This document shows, piece after piece, positions 12,962 through 25,600 of a DNA stretch of 64,000 nt. Position 1 is the first letter of the stretch, and each line of letters starts with the position of its first letter. The position numbers were made by a program, and so were the translations under genes. This DNA comes from Isoperla grammatica (lineage: Eukaryota; Arthropoda; Insecta; Plecoptera; Perlodidae): assembly GCA_945910005.1 (NCBI GenBank), contig OX246740.1:47414224-47478223 (forward strand), given 5' to 3'. Below the pieces are notes generated by a model. That model saw only the letters and a list, made by a program, of their open reading frames with translations. It was not told the origin of the DNA and searched no databases.

Positions 12962-13855
12962 CAATAAGGTAAAGATGGAAGAAACAGAAGAGGTGGAGGT
13001 TATGCTGTTTGCAGACGACTTTGTGGCATGGTCGGAGTATGAAGAGGCACTGCAAAGATACACGGACAGGTGGAAGAGGCATATTGAAGAGGCAGGCATG
13101 AAAATAAGCATAAGCAAGAGCAAGGTGGTAACAATGCCAGGAGGAGACGTAGGGAACTACCATGCAGAGATACGGATTGGAGGTGAAACCCTGGAGGTGG
13201 TGGAGAGCTTTGCCTACCTAGGAAGTGAAATACATACAATGAAATATAATGTCAAGCGGGAAGATAAGAAAGGAAATCAACAACAGGACACAAAAGGCCA
13301 GTAACTTCTATCAATGTGTAAAAGGTCTGGTGTGGGACAGGGAAATACCAATATAGGTCAAGAAGACATTGTACAAGACCTATTTCATACCGATCCTCAC
13401 ATATGCGGCAGAAACCTGGAATAAGGGGGACAGAGAAGAAAGTCAAATACAGGCGGCGGAGATGAGATTCCCGAGGAGCACGGTGGAAAAGACAAGAAGA
13501 GACAGGATTAGAAATACAAACATTAGAGAAATGCTTGGTGTGGAGAAGCTAGGGGACAGAATGGGAAGGACAAGGCTGAGATGGTTTGGACACATGAAAC
13601 AGATGAGGGAAGAGAGGATGCCCAGGAGAATATATGAAAAAAAGATCGATGGAAGAAGAAGACGGGGAAGACCAAGGAAGAGATGGAAGGAAAAGATTGC
13701 TGAAGACTTACAGAAGAGAGGAGAGAACTGGGAGCAAGTAGAGGAAGTACGATTGTGGGAAGATAGGAAGAGGTGGAAAAATTTGTGGTTGTGAAACCCA
13801 AGCTGACCCTGCCAGAAGCAGGAAACAGCGATGGATAATGATGATGAAAATATGT

Positions 13856-15655
13856 ACAATAAACCCATGTTGTTACAAAAAAAAAAAATACAAATCACCA
13901 ATGACCTAGCTTAACAGCAAAGATTATTTGCATTCATATTTTGACAATTCCATTGAAGTTTCGGTATATGGGTTATGTACGTAGAACTGAAAATAGCTTT
14001 AAAGGTAAGTTAGTAATACATACTGAGTTCTTAACAGAAGTATGTACAGCTTAATTATGCTTGTATGAACTGTGGGTCAGACTAAGTGTATGCTATGTGT
14101 GTACTTACCATTCACCAATGACAGTTCCAAATTTGATATCAACACTGACTGAAAGCAGGTGTACAGAATTTCAACTCAAATTATTTCGGAACTCAGCCCG
14201 ATATGCTTGATAAATATGAATATCTAGCTACAAGATTCGAACAATGGAACCAAAATAAGAATAATATTAATTTTTATACATTTAAACAGTTGTCTTAATA
14301 CTCTTTGAACTGAACAATACAAAACTTAGAAAGTAGAAGGTCCATATATGCCAACTTTCTATAGTTTTGCCTTCTGCTACAACTTTAGTGTTACAGGAAA
14401 AAAGGATATAATCCTATATGTATCTATCTTTAAAACCATTATTAAATTAATGGTTTTAAAGATAGATATTTATTACAATGAAAGGAAATGTATTTTTATT
14501 TTTTAATAAATAACCTCTTTTAAATCGTTTTCTTCATTTGTATCCACGGGATATAAGACTGTATTAATTCTTATCGATCGATCATCCTTCGAATAAATAC
14601 CAATTTTAGACCGCCAAACAAATCCCTACACCTGTTTTCAGTTTTGATGAATTCATAGATGGAAGTTGCCAAGTTAGTGCTGATTCCATTATCTTACCCA
14701 GCATGCAAAGCTTCCAAATGGAAACGATAATGGAATGAGCATTTGTGAGCTACGTTTTGTGCATCGACTTACACACGTGTTGAACTTACAACCGAAGCAG
14801 CGACATGAAAAAGCCGTCTTGACGTCGACGATTGTTGTCGATGTCGGATGATCTTGAGCAGATCCTGAAATGTGACGACAGTGATACACCGGACAAGCAG
14901 TTACAAATATAGACAAGACACAATAAGTACTATAGTGTTCAGAAATGAAGTTGGTTTTAAGCCCTCAGTCAAGTCGGTTGCTAGTGCTTTGCTTATTTCT
15001 TAGACAACTAAAGCACCACCTTGTTAGTACGTCGTTCGATACAATGTCCTTCGCATTACAATGTCGTTTTGATAAAATCCTGGCAAAACCCCATAAGATG
15101 CAATGTTAATGACGTCACTAAATTAACATCCCTACATAGTAAAACAATTGATATAACATCGTTTCAGATAAAATTTCTGTTTTTACAATGAAATTCAACT
15201 ATCAGTTTACTCCCCCCCCCTGCATGCGGCAAAAACCGACTCAGGTAGCAGGCTGGGCTCAGCCGGCAGGCTGTATCTAATACATTGTCTGGACAAGCAC
15301 CCAAAATGGAAATAAACCAGTTTATTACTCATGAGATAGGCATAATCTTAAAAGCACTGGATGGTCATGTTATCTCCTCCTTAATAAGAGGGGTGACAGC
15401 AGACTGTACAATAGCGCTGGTCAAATTAAAATTGAGTAGGCCTATTACTAAGATAGTGGGCCATACAAATGTCTAAGGCCCCCCCCCCCCCCCATAATGC
15501 GTAATTTCATTTTTTGTTATCTTTTCTTTAATGTTACTATAGAATAATGCAGGTCATACTTTGCAACAAATCTAATCTGTCACTATTTCAGTCCCTTCAT
15601 TAGGTCTATTGATGTTGCCCCAAAGAGTACATTTACTTCAAACTAAGCTATAAAT
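13856..15655. other. Intergenic, no gene
   Basis: Includes the perfect 20-bp hairpin at 14421-14468 and a poly-C run at 15479-15493. ORFs are short and unrecognised. Confidence 0.45.
14421..14468. repeat. Perfect 20-bp inverted repeat with 8-nt loop
   Basis: tatctatctttaaaaccatt (14421-14440) is exactly inverted at 14449-14468, loop attaaatt. Could be the tip of a small element or a structured RNA. No flanking duplication seen. Confidence 0.9.
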
Positions 15656-16162
15656 AGAGGTGTTTGAAAATGGTTTTATGTTTAAAAAAAAATCGTTTTA
15701 TTCTAAACCAAAATGTGGTGTTATTAACTTATTTTGGTGTTATTTTTTTAATGGAAATGGAGAAATCAGGAAGTTTCAAAGCAACGGAAATTTTCACTCG
15801 CCTCACACCGCTTTATTTTGAACAACGCTATCTACCAGCAACACTGCAAACCACTTTTCCATCGGCCAAAATGTGGTTGGTAAACTGTTTGAGACTAAAC
15901 TGTTTTACCAAATTAGGGTCAAAAGTAGTAATTATTACGTAAAATATGCAAATTTTACTGTAAATAGTTAAAAATGCTGAAAATGGTGTTATTTCGCTAT
16001 TACAACACTCAATTCGCATTATTAAAATAATATGGTGTTGTTTCGCGATTTGATTCCTTATCCTTCATGGCCAACATGCCGACATCTGTCCAAAAAAAAG
16101 TTCTTACACCACAAATAATGAATTTCGTTTTATCGCGGATTCCGAAAAACAAATGTCTCTAG
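15656..16162. mobile_element. hAT-type element, TSD CTATAAAT, 507 bp
   Basis: 8-bp duplications ctataaat at 15648-15655 and 16163-16170. Ends agaggtgtttg and caaatgtctctag are imperfect inverted repeats like those at 7848. The 92-aa ORF inside (15664-15942) is not recognised. Confidence 0.75.
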
Positions 16163-16318
16163 CTATAAATCAGTTACCTTTAAGTTAATTTAATACAACG
16201 TCGCGCTTGATATAACGTTGAAAATCAATAGTCCCTTCAGCGACATTATATCAAGGTTGTACTGTACCTAGTTGTCCAAAAGGTCTCAGTTCAAAGTTTC
16301 TCTGTTCCATAAATACCG

Positions 16319-16496
16319 TATTTACCTGAATATAAGACGACCTCGAATTTAAGACGACCCCGTCTTCAAGAATTTTAAACTGAAAAAAAATCATATTCAT
16401 ATGATAATCTTAACAAGCGAATTTAAGATGCCCCCGATATTTTAACTATACAAAATGAAAATAATTACATATACATAGTCTTATAGTCGATTTACA
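16319..16496. repeat. Repeat with internal TAAGACGACC motif
   Basis: tataagacgacctcgaattt and taagacgaccccg occur in tandem, and cgaatttaagatgcccccga near 16419 is a third variant. Looks like the end of a dispersed DNA element; the partner end was not found. Confidence 0.5.
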
Positions 16497-16639
16497 GCTA
16501 CGCGTTGCGAGCGAAGCGAAGGTGCGAGCTCCAATCAGTGGTCGAGTTTACGCGAAACTATTAACTTCTTTGCGTGAAACTCGGCCGCTGATTGGAGCTC
16601 GCGCCTTCGCTTCGCTCGCAACGCGTAGCTGTAAATCGA
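16497..16639. mobile_element. Hairpin MITE, 143 bp, GC-rich
   Basis: tcgatttacagctacgcgtt... is inverted at ...aacgcgtagctgtaaatcga; the arms (about 65 nt) also share gcgagcgaagcgaagg and gagctccaatcag. A partial third arm (tcgatttacagctacgcgtc) follows at 16641-16660, suggesting tandem or nested copies. Confidence 0.85.
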
Positions 16640-16800
16640 GTCGATTTACAGCTACGCGTCATGTCATGATTAGATTCAGGGAAATTATGGTTTATCTTCA
16701 TTTTTAATTGCAACTTATCAACTACTTCAGTCAGGTGTTGTCCTACTGTCATTACATTCACCCCCAATGGATTAAGTTTGTTCCTGTGTTCCTACTTTCT

Positions 16801-16890
16801 AGCCCGACTCAATGGGCAGGACAGAGAAGGAGGCAGCCTTATATTGGATAGCAAGAAAGAAGAATGGCTGAAGAGACCAACTCTGCACCA
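16801..16890 (-). repeat. Minus-strand relative of the intron 5/7 dispersed repeat
   Basis: atattggatagcaagaaaga and gaatggctgaagagacc are the reverse complement of the ctatccaatataa / cctcagccatt module at 32320-32360. Confidence 0.6.
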
Positions 16891-17323
16891 AAAAAAAAAA
16901 AAAAGTTCCCATTATTAAATTAATATTAACCTTTGTCATGTTAAGTTATTGGAAACATGCTTTTCCACCAGTACCCAAACTTTCTCGAACTGAACTAAAA
17001 CAGAAAATGTGTATATAGGGCCTATTGCTTTTATTATTTTCAATTCCAATTCCTAATTTGTTTTTCTACTTGACACGAATATTGAATCTAGTCCAAAGTG
17101 CCTTAAATTTATTATGGTGCCCTACAGACATACCCTAATTAACTGGCCTGATGTTAATTCTTGAAAACCACCTTACCCATTGTTTCCATGCCAAGAAACC
17201 GACGTGCGTGGCAGGCCAACCAACCAAGGCTGTGAGGAAGAAATACATTACACACATGCACAGTACACATGTGTGGACATTAAGAGCAAAAACAACTTCA
17301 AGGAATTATGCACTTCTGTTTCG

Positions 17324-17532
17324 GGTGGATCAGAAGGTAATGATCAGTCCTTTTCTGCCACAATTCTTGAGGTTAAAATATTTTCTGACACTTTACGGTC
17401 GTGTTAAATCACTATAGCAAAACAAAAGAACAATAGGCCTAACAGAAACACAGAAGTAGGCCTATAGCCTAATCTTCAATATTTTGGTGGATCAGAAGGT
17501 AATTTTCAGTCCTTTTCTGCCACAATTCTTGA
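17324..17532 (+). repeat. Two-copy direct repeat, about 47 bp
   Basis: ggtggatcagaaggtaa followed by cagtccttttctgccacaat occurs at 17324-17370 and 17486-17532. Confidence 0.85.
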
Positions 17533-18339
17533 TGTTTTACAATAATCAGTAGTCTACTTTTTGATACTATACAATCAAATTAAAACACCAAATACTTGAA
17601 CTCAGTAAATTTACTAAACCCGTAAACAAGGACTATAAAAATTGTCTATTTTCAAAAATGTTCTTGACGCAAAACTTGACGATATTTAGCCTACAACGGA
17701 AACGTCAAAATAGATTTTCTTGCTGCTTCTGAAACAAAAAGAAAAATACACTCACATGAGATAAGAAAACACTTTCAGCTGACAGACAAACGCAATATAT
17801 TTATTTATCGAGTACAACTTACGGAAGTCCTTAGATCGAGCGTACTGCGTCTAGCTGGATGGACCAGAACTGAGAGGTACGGTAAGCCAAGGCATGCCCA
17901 CTCGGCTTCTGGAAACGAAGAAGATATAAGGATAAAATCCACACAACGAATACAGAATTGTAAATCGTTAGTACCGTTGGTTATTTTATTAAATAGCCTA
18001 GCCTAGGAGTGAACGAGGTGGCAACTAAGATAGGCTGCACAAAGATTCACCTTCACAAAGGCCTTCACAAAGATTCCAGCATTTTAAGGCAAGCTGACAC
18101 AAGCGCAAAACATTTTTTTATGTCGGCCTAAGTAAAACTTACAGAACTCCTGAGATCAAGCGGACTGCTAGCTTCAAATTTAGTAGGCCTACGTAATGTT
18201 TTAGACCTCTTTAAATAATATGTTGTTTTGGCTACGGCTATGCACGGATTTGTAGGCTTCCATCCTTCTTTGCATGGCCTTGTGGATGATACAATTGGAG
18301 CAGGACAAAGATCAACCAGACCCAATAACCTTAACTTTT

Positions 18340-18530
18340 GTGGGATGTCAGGTAGCTGGGCAAAGATCAAATGGTCCCAATAACCTTACCAAGTTTCATG
18401 GGATGTCAGGTAACTGGGCAACTTAACAAGTGCTTTGCCCAGCGACCTGACATCCCACGAAAGTGACTTTGCCCAGCTACCTGACATCCCGCGAAAGTTG
18501 GTAAGGTTATTGGGTCTGGTTGGCCTTTGC
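18340..18530. repeat. Local inverted/direct repeats of the word TGACATCCCACGAAAGT
   Basis: gggatgtcaggtagctgggc and its reverse complement recur at about 18342, 18398, 18440, 18475 and 18525, and again within the adjacent foldback element and near 19250-19320. Family or function unknown. Confidence 0.75.
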
Positions 18531-18571
18531 GCAGCTGCCTGACGTGCCCAAAAGCGGCTTTGGTAAACGAA

Positions 18572-19222
18572 GAGGAGAGGTGATTTGCGTTTCGTACTCA
18601 CTTTTTTGTGTATTCTTTTGCGATATTGATCCTTTGCGTAGTACATAATTGTTATTTCATGATTTATCTGTAACCTTCAGTGATTTTCAATACAAATAGT
18701 ATATATATTCTTTTAGGCCTATATTAAATTATCGTTATGAAGTTGCATCGATTTGACAACACAATATGGCAATATGGCGTACGTGCGAGTGCGCAGCTGT
18801 TCGGAGCACACATAAAGTGTGAAGGCCTAGCTGCCTGACATCCCACGAAAGTTGAGACAGGTTGTCAGGATGTCAGGCAGCTAGGCCTAGGCCCAGCCAA
18901 TTAAACATAATATAATTGACCCCCTAACCTGTCCCAACTTTTGTGGGATGTCAGGTAGCTAGACCTTCACACTTCCTGGGTGCTCCGAACAGCTGCGCCC
19001 TCGCACATACGCCATATTGCCATATTAAACGTGATTGTGTTGTCAAATCGATGCAACTTCAAAATGACAATTAATTACGAAAGAAGATACTATTTGTATT
19101 GAAAATCACTGTAGGTTACAGATAAATCATGAAATAACAATTATGTACCGTACTACGCACATGATCAATATCGCAAAGGAATACACAAAAAAGTGAGTAC
19201 GAAACGCAAATCACCTCTCCTC
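18572..19222. mobile_element. Foldback element, about 650 bp
   Basis: Left arm 18572-18861 and right arm 18936-19222 are inverted: gaggtgatttgcgtttcgta, ttgcatcgatttgacaacac and gtgaaggcctagctgcctga each have a reverse complement in the other arm. The loop is about 75 nt. Confidence 0.88.
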
Positions 19223-21988
19223 CTCAATTACCATGACTTTGGACAGCTGCCTGACATCATTGTGGATCCAGGGATTGGATACACAACGCTCGCTGACATC
19301 CTACGAAAGTTAGGAAGGTTATTGGATCTGGCTGATTTTTGCCCAGCTCCAGTCGGGCATTTGCACACTCGAACGTTTGGTACGTAGCTGTAGGCCCCAA
19401 TTCTAATTACAATTAACTTATAAAGGTGTAATTTTCTTTGGTACAACCGCAATGATTACTAAGAAAACAAATAAAGCACTTATATTTCTGGAGAGTCAAT
19501 ATGACATAGGCCTAGGCCTAGGCTAGCCTACTAGGCCTAGGCCTAGACAAAATAACATATTTTAAAGGGGTTTAAAACATAATTACGTACTCCACCTTAC
19601 ATCATTGGAAAGATACAATAACAGATAGGCCTAGGTCTAGGCCTAGGCCCTAGGGCCTAACAACAGTGACAAAGGCCATCCCAGAACTCGTAGGCCTAGG
19701 CCAAGGCTCGATATTCACTGCCTAGCCTAGGCCCTACCCCCTAACTAGGCCCTAGGCCGTACCCCCTACCAGGTAGGGGTAGGCTAGGCCTAGGCCCTGG
19801 GGTAGGTCCTACCCTAGGCCCTAGGCTTACCTACATATCCCTAGGTTCAGGGTCTTATTTATACAATAGTTAAATGAGAACATAGAGAACACGGTTAAAC
19901 AGTGATTTCAAAACAATAATCAATAATTAATTAATTAAAAAAACAAAATCTATCATCACTTACATGTCCCGGCATCAACATAGCAAGTTTCGTGAGCAGT
20001 GTGCACCACTTGTGGTGAAGGCGACTTTGATTTCGACCTAAGATTTTACTGGTCTAAGATTTCGACGGGATTTACATACGGCCAGATTAAAAATGTGTCC
20101 AGTCTCAAGAAACACAAGAGAATTATTTTGTGAGATAACTTTATAAGTGATTTCAAATAGGCCTAGCAGAAGACTGATAAAGAAGAGGATACTGAAACTG
20201 AAAGTGAAACTGCATAACTTAATTTTCATACTGCTTTAATTCAATTTGGTAATTTTGTTTTTCATCATCATCAACAACAACAACAACAACACGGTTTTCC
20301 AAAGAAGAAGACGGCTGAAGCAAAAAGGGGAGTTTCCAAGAGACAAGCATAGCTCAACTTGACAGCTCATATTGGATAATTAAACATTGTAAGAAACAGA
20401 AATCTTTAATAGCTACCTTATCAAGTCGCAATAGTTTATATAAATACACTTAAGTAGTTGGGGTCACTTTGAATGTATGAATACCTCGCTAGCTTTTCTT
20501 TATGTGTGCCGACGTATGGGCTCAGCTCAGGGCCTAGGGCCTAGCCCTATCGCTAGGGCGTACAACTAGCTAGGCCTAGGGTCGATGGGCGTATTAGCGT
20601 CCACTTAGTGCAAACCAACTTTCTTGTCTCCCTTGAAAACGGCCTATCTCGCGTTCTATTAGAGCTACGTGTAAGTATGAGCACTCATTTTGTAGCTTGA
20701 AGTATCAGCTGTCCATTGCCAACATAAAGTTCATTGAAATCCCAAAGGTTCTGGGTATATCTGGGTACATTTGAGTGGGAACGTAAAATAAGGTGCAATA
20801 ATGGATTATCGGCCGCCCGGACCCCATTACCGTCCACTACTGACATGGCAATCCGTCCGGCCACCGCAATGGCAATATGGCCGCGCGAGCGACGTGTGAA
20901 TGTAGGCTAGGCCTAGGCCTAAGCATGCGTATAATTTCGTAATTATTTCAGGATGGGGAAGGAGACAATATCTTATTTTCTTCTAACTAACGGTAGCCCA
21001 AGAATGTATGAGTCTCAAAAAACGAGAAACATTTTTTTTTTGTGAGTAATTCATCTTCAAATGCGACTTAAATATTGGAAACGTTTGAACGCGTTCGAAA
21101 TCGCGCGCTTTTGAGCATCAAACTAACCTCATTCCAGTCTCCCTAAAGTTCACTTTGGGTTTAATGTTCTGTAAATTAATGCTAAATATTAAGTTATTTA
21201 TGTAATAAAATAACAATTAAAGCTGTTAAGCAGTTTTAAATATCCTAAAAGAGGTTTTCAATGTGATGCTAAAGTCTTCCTCCATCACATGACCACCCCC
21301 TTATTTCACGTCTTGCAGCATCAATATACCACAATATTCGGATGGATGTTATTATTCCACGCGTGTAATGGTATATTAGCTTCAAATTAAATAGCTTATA
21401 TTTACTCTAACTTAAAACGGATACGTTCAGTCGATGAAAATGCTTAGCACCAGCGACGTCCCGCGCAAGCCTAAGTTAGCTGAACTGAAGAAATCTCGGT
21501 CGTAAAGTTGGAAAGCCACACATTCGACTCTACAATATTTTATATATCGACTGTCGCGTAACCGATTGTCGAATGCCAAAGCACTCCAGAAAGTAAAATA
21601 TCTAACCAATGAAATACAAGAGTTGAAATACAAGAGTAGCATCTTTAAGAACCTCTTTGGAATGAATGAAAGTTGGTGTGGACGCTAATCGGGGAGTGGG
21701 CGGTAATCTATACATCGACCCTAGGCCTATTCAAAGCTTCCTAGGCACACAATATACACAAGAAGTAGCCATTTGTCTAGTCATACAAAATATCTAAAGC
21801 TAAGCTCTCATTTGGGAGCAAGTTTTGGCTTTTCGCCAAGGGTGGCCTAAGGGGCCTAGGCCTAGCCTAGGCATAGGCCTAGGCCCTACATGACATCAAC
21901 TTGGCATGAGGGATGGGCCTAGAGGCCTAGGCTTAAGCTATGTGTCTTAGGCCTCGACCTAATGCTAATCGTGCTACATTGAGAATAA
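19223..21988. other. Upstream region of beta-adaptin, AGGCCT-rich, no coding gene
   Basis: AGGCCT/CCTAGG clusters at 19500-19860, 20520-20590 and 21710-21960, and a (CAT)n(CAA)n tract at 20262-20290. A GC-richer patch (20811-20900) contains caatatggccgc. A strong donor consensus gtaagtatg lies at 20671. The non-coding first exon of beta-adaptin may be here, but I cannot fix it. Confidence 0.4.
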
Positions 21989-22125
21989 TGGTTGGTGCAC
22001 AATAGCCCAGGAAGGAGCTCCGGTAATGGTAGCCTAACGGGAAAGTTCGCTATAATTTAACATTGCCCGGTAACGTTAACGGTAACGGGAAGCTCCTTCC
22101 CGGGCTAAGTATTGTGCACCAACCA
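21989..22125. mobile_element. Harbinger-like MITE, TSD TAA, 137 bp
   Basis: Ends tggttggtgcacaata and tattgtgcaccaacca are exact inverted repeats continuing through gcccaggaaggagct. TAA is duplicated at 21986-21988 and 22126-22128. Lies about 235 nt before the first identified beta-adaptin exon. Confidence 0.85.
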
Positions 22126-22361
22126 TAAGGTTGTATCTAGGCACTAGGTAATATAAATCATGTAGCATAGCCTAGTAATGAATGTGTGAATATCTTTTGC
22201 TCGTGCCTGTCACGGGCCTAGGCTTACCAAAATAACCTACTTTTGTTGTACTGTAGGCCTATGTGGACTCTTCAGGTATTGTTAGATGTCGGCTACTGAT
22301 GTGGTAGGCCTACTGACAACAGAAAAGAGCTTCATGACATATTTCATGTTTATGTTTGCAG

Positions 22362-22653
22362 GTCTAGTACAGTCATGACGGACTCGAAATATTTCACGAC
22401 CACCAAGAAAGGTGAAATATTTGAGCTGAAATCTGAACTCAACAATGACAAAAAAGAGAAGAAGCGTGAAGCTGTCAAGAAAGTCATAGCATCAATGACT
22501 GTGGGGAAGGATGTGTCTGCGTTGTTCCCGGACGTAGTCAACTGTATGCAGACTGACAATCTAGAGTTGAAGAAACTTGTCTATCTGTATCTCATGAATT
22601 ACGCTAAAAGTCAGCCCGATATGGCGATCATGGCTGTCAACACGTTTGTAAAA
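22362..22653 (+). CDS. AP1B1/AP2B1: Beta-adaptin exon with start codon (5' UTR 22362-22374 plus residues 1-93)
   Basis: A good acceptor (tatgtttgcag, AG at 22360-22361) lies 13 nt before the ATG at 22375, so at least one upstream non-coding exon is expected; I could not identify it. The coding part encodes the first trunk helices (MTDSKYFTT to AVNTFVK) and ends at aaa|gtgaat in phase 0. Apparent coding past 22653 is intron read-through. Confidence 0.93.
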
Positions 22654-25600
22654 GTGAATATTTTTCTATTGGTTCTTTATTGTGCTAAGAAAAGGTTCAT
22701 TCTCAACAAAAAGGGTGAAATCATAATTCATTTGCTAGCAGCAGCCTTATTGGGTTGCATTTAATAAATTAATAGAATGACTGTGTACCCTGTACTCATT
22801 CTGGATCCAATGTGACGGTTGGACAACTGAGTAGCTTCTCAAAAAAATGAATATTATGTTATGGAGAAACAGTTCTAGGACACAGTAGTAAACTCAATAC
22901 CTTTTCAGTCTACCCCACTCAAGCAAATGAATGAACTATGATACAAAAAAGTAGTTATATAATGATTTTTTTAAATGTTATACTTTTTGGAAGGTCCGTG
23001 GCCATTGACTAGTTGGCTAATTACAGATGCAATGTAATGATCATTAAGAGTATCAGTATTAATAAATTTGTCATTGTGATTCATTGGAAACTACGATAAT
23101 TATAAATAAAATAAGCATGTTGATACAACAATAGGCCTAACTGATATTGTAAGTAATCTCATACTTCCCAAGTAGGCCTACGTAACCGGAAACAATGAGG
23201 AAATCCCGTACATCTGACCACTAGACATTTCTAAAGTGCATTTGTCACGAACAGGACTGCGAGGATCCGAACCCGCTGATCCGCGCGCTGGCCGTCCGCA
23301 CGATGGGCTGCATCCGCGTGGACAAGATAACGGAATACCTGTGCGAGCCGTTGCGCAAGTGTCTGAAGGACGAGGATCCGTACGTGCGCAAGACTGCCGC
23401 CGTGTGCGTAGCAAAGCTCTACGACATCAATGCCCAGCTCGTCGAGGACCAGGGCTTCCTGGACCAGCTCAAGGTCGGTCCCCGGCGCACCAGCCAGATT
23501 AACGACAAGTTATATAACGTCATGTAGGCCCTAGCCAATCATTTCAGTTTAGCTAGATTTACTCATCTAAACATTTTGTTACTTGCTAATTTTGATTTAT
23601 TTAACATTTATTATTGTTATTATTAGGCCTATTATTATTTTTTTTATATCTGCTCCCTGTGTCCAACAATGTAGGCCTACCACATACAATCTCGGTCAAA
23701 ACTGGAAAGACTCAGCAGACTCATCTTAGTATTTACATCTTAGTATTTCCATGTGTCTACCTTATTTAACTGCATTTGTTACTAGTTTAAACAGTCATCA
23801 ATCTCGGTCAAAGCCAGTGGTTACGTGTTATAGATCCTAGCCTACGGACAATTACAAATGTCATGAGGTACGGTACCTGGCGTAAAGATATTATTTTATT
23901 GCTCGATTTCAATTAATAAAAACGCAAAAGTTATAAAAATGATATCTACGTAGTCTCTGAATGACTCTAGTCATAATTATGATAGCGTATCAATTGTGGC
24001 CTTCGATAGCCACCGCAACATTGTCGACAGTTTATTCCACGTAGGGATTGCAGTAGGTAATTGCATTTCTCTGCCACTGTCTACCCCCACCCACCCCTTG
24101 TAGAGAGTGTTGAACACTATAAGAGACATCTTGACAAGTATATTTCACATACTTAAACTTTCTCACTCGCGCAAGGGGTGAGTGGGGGTAGACAGTGGAG
24201 AGAAATACAACTTGTACTCAGGGTGGATGATTTTTTTGATTTTTATTAAAAAAATAAAAAATCATGATTTTTTTATTTAAATCAGATTTTTTTTTAAAAC
24301 GTCTTAGTGACCATCTAGAAGACAAAGGTTTGTTGGCTGAGGAGCAGGCAGGTTTCAGACCTAATCGTAGCACTGTTGACCAACTGGCAAGACTGTCGCA
24401 GGATGTAAAGGACGCTTTTCAAAGAAGGGAATCAACGCTGGCTGTTATGGTGGATTTCAAAACAGCATACGACACCATATGGAGACCCAAGTTGCTGACA
24501 AAACTAAGTAGGTTAAAAGTATCTGGAAATCTACTTGGGTGGATCAAAAGTTTTTTGGACCAACGTTTCATAAGAGTCTCTTTCCAAGATTCTAAATCGG
24601 GTTATCAGCAACTCAAGCAAGGCCTACCACAAGGATCGGTTCTAAGCCCAACGCTTTTCAATGTCATGATAAATGATCTTGCTACGGAACTCAAACACAA
24701 TTCTGGTATACAGGTGCTACTATATGCAGACGACGTAGTAATGTGGAATTCGTCCAATGACATTGAGAGTCTCCAAAGACAAATGAACGAAGCTCTGGTC
24801 GTTTTGGCACAATGGGCGGACAACAATGCGATGACTGTTAATACAACAAAAACAACATACCAGCTCTTCTCATTATCTCACGAGAAGACTGTAGCACAAA
24901 CCCCATTGTATCTTAAGTATAAAACCCAGGAGCTCAAACAAAGCTACAATTCCAAATATCTGGGCTTAGCTATGGACCAGAAACTTAGCTGGAAAGAACA
25001 CGCAATGGAAACGGCTAGGAAAGACTAACTGGCTCAAAGTGGGGAGCGTCTCACAACACTTTGGTCACAACATATAAGACGTATGTTAGACCAGCATTGG
25101 AGTATGGTGGTGAGGTTTTTGTTACAGCCACAAAAAATGTTACTGACAAAATTGACAAAGTACAAAACCAGGCCATGAGACTTATATGTGGTGCTCCCAA
25201 ATCTACACCTATAGCCGCAATGGAGCTCCAAACTGGTTTAGAACCACTGAAGGCACGCAGAGAAAAAAGTGCAATGAAGCTCCACGAGAGGTTGTTAAGG
25301 GGAAAGGATGACTACTGGAGGGGCTATGGAAATGGATTTGAGAGACACACAAGAACTTCTCACAGACTGCAGTCATGTTAAAACAGAAATACCAAATTCC
25401 AGACTGCCCACGTACACGCCTTAGCCAAAGAAACGGGAACAACAATGTAAGACCCCCAATGGATGTTATGCTAGAACTTGACAAAAAAGTGCAGAAAGCA
25501 GCATGTTCAGCCCAAGAGTTAAGACAGATAACATACCGTACTCTACACTCCCGGTACCCAGTGCCAACCTGGCTGCACGTGTATACGGATGGATCTGCAA

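Larger units (their letters stand above)
11888..13846 (+). pseudogene. 5'-truncated LINE reverse-transcriptase fragment, split by a hAT element
   Basis: The first part (to 12000) reads WFQITQWLRQGSVLSPLLF then IVMDDIHNK. The frame resumes after the insertion at 12970 with VKMEETEEVEVMLFADDF, where FADD is the RT catalytic box. Later parts: ESFAYLGSEI, a frameshift near 13255, a stop near 13354, FIPILTYAAETWNKGDRE and the basic C-terminus RTRLRWFGHMKQMREER with RGRPRKRWKEK. It ends in (ATG)n. aaaatatgt at 11879-11887 and 13847-13855 may be the target duplication. Confidence 0.88.

Noticed and set aside
14401..15480. CRISPR-like or prokaryotic features
   Set aside because: No regular direct repeats with unique spacers; the window is eukaryotic throughout.
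23236..23502. Alternative-frame ORFs over beta-adaptin exons (GC-rich, arginine-rich)
   Set aside because: Shadows of the real exon frame; the adaptin frame has clear homology and matched splice sites.
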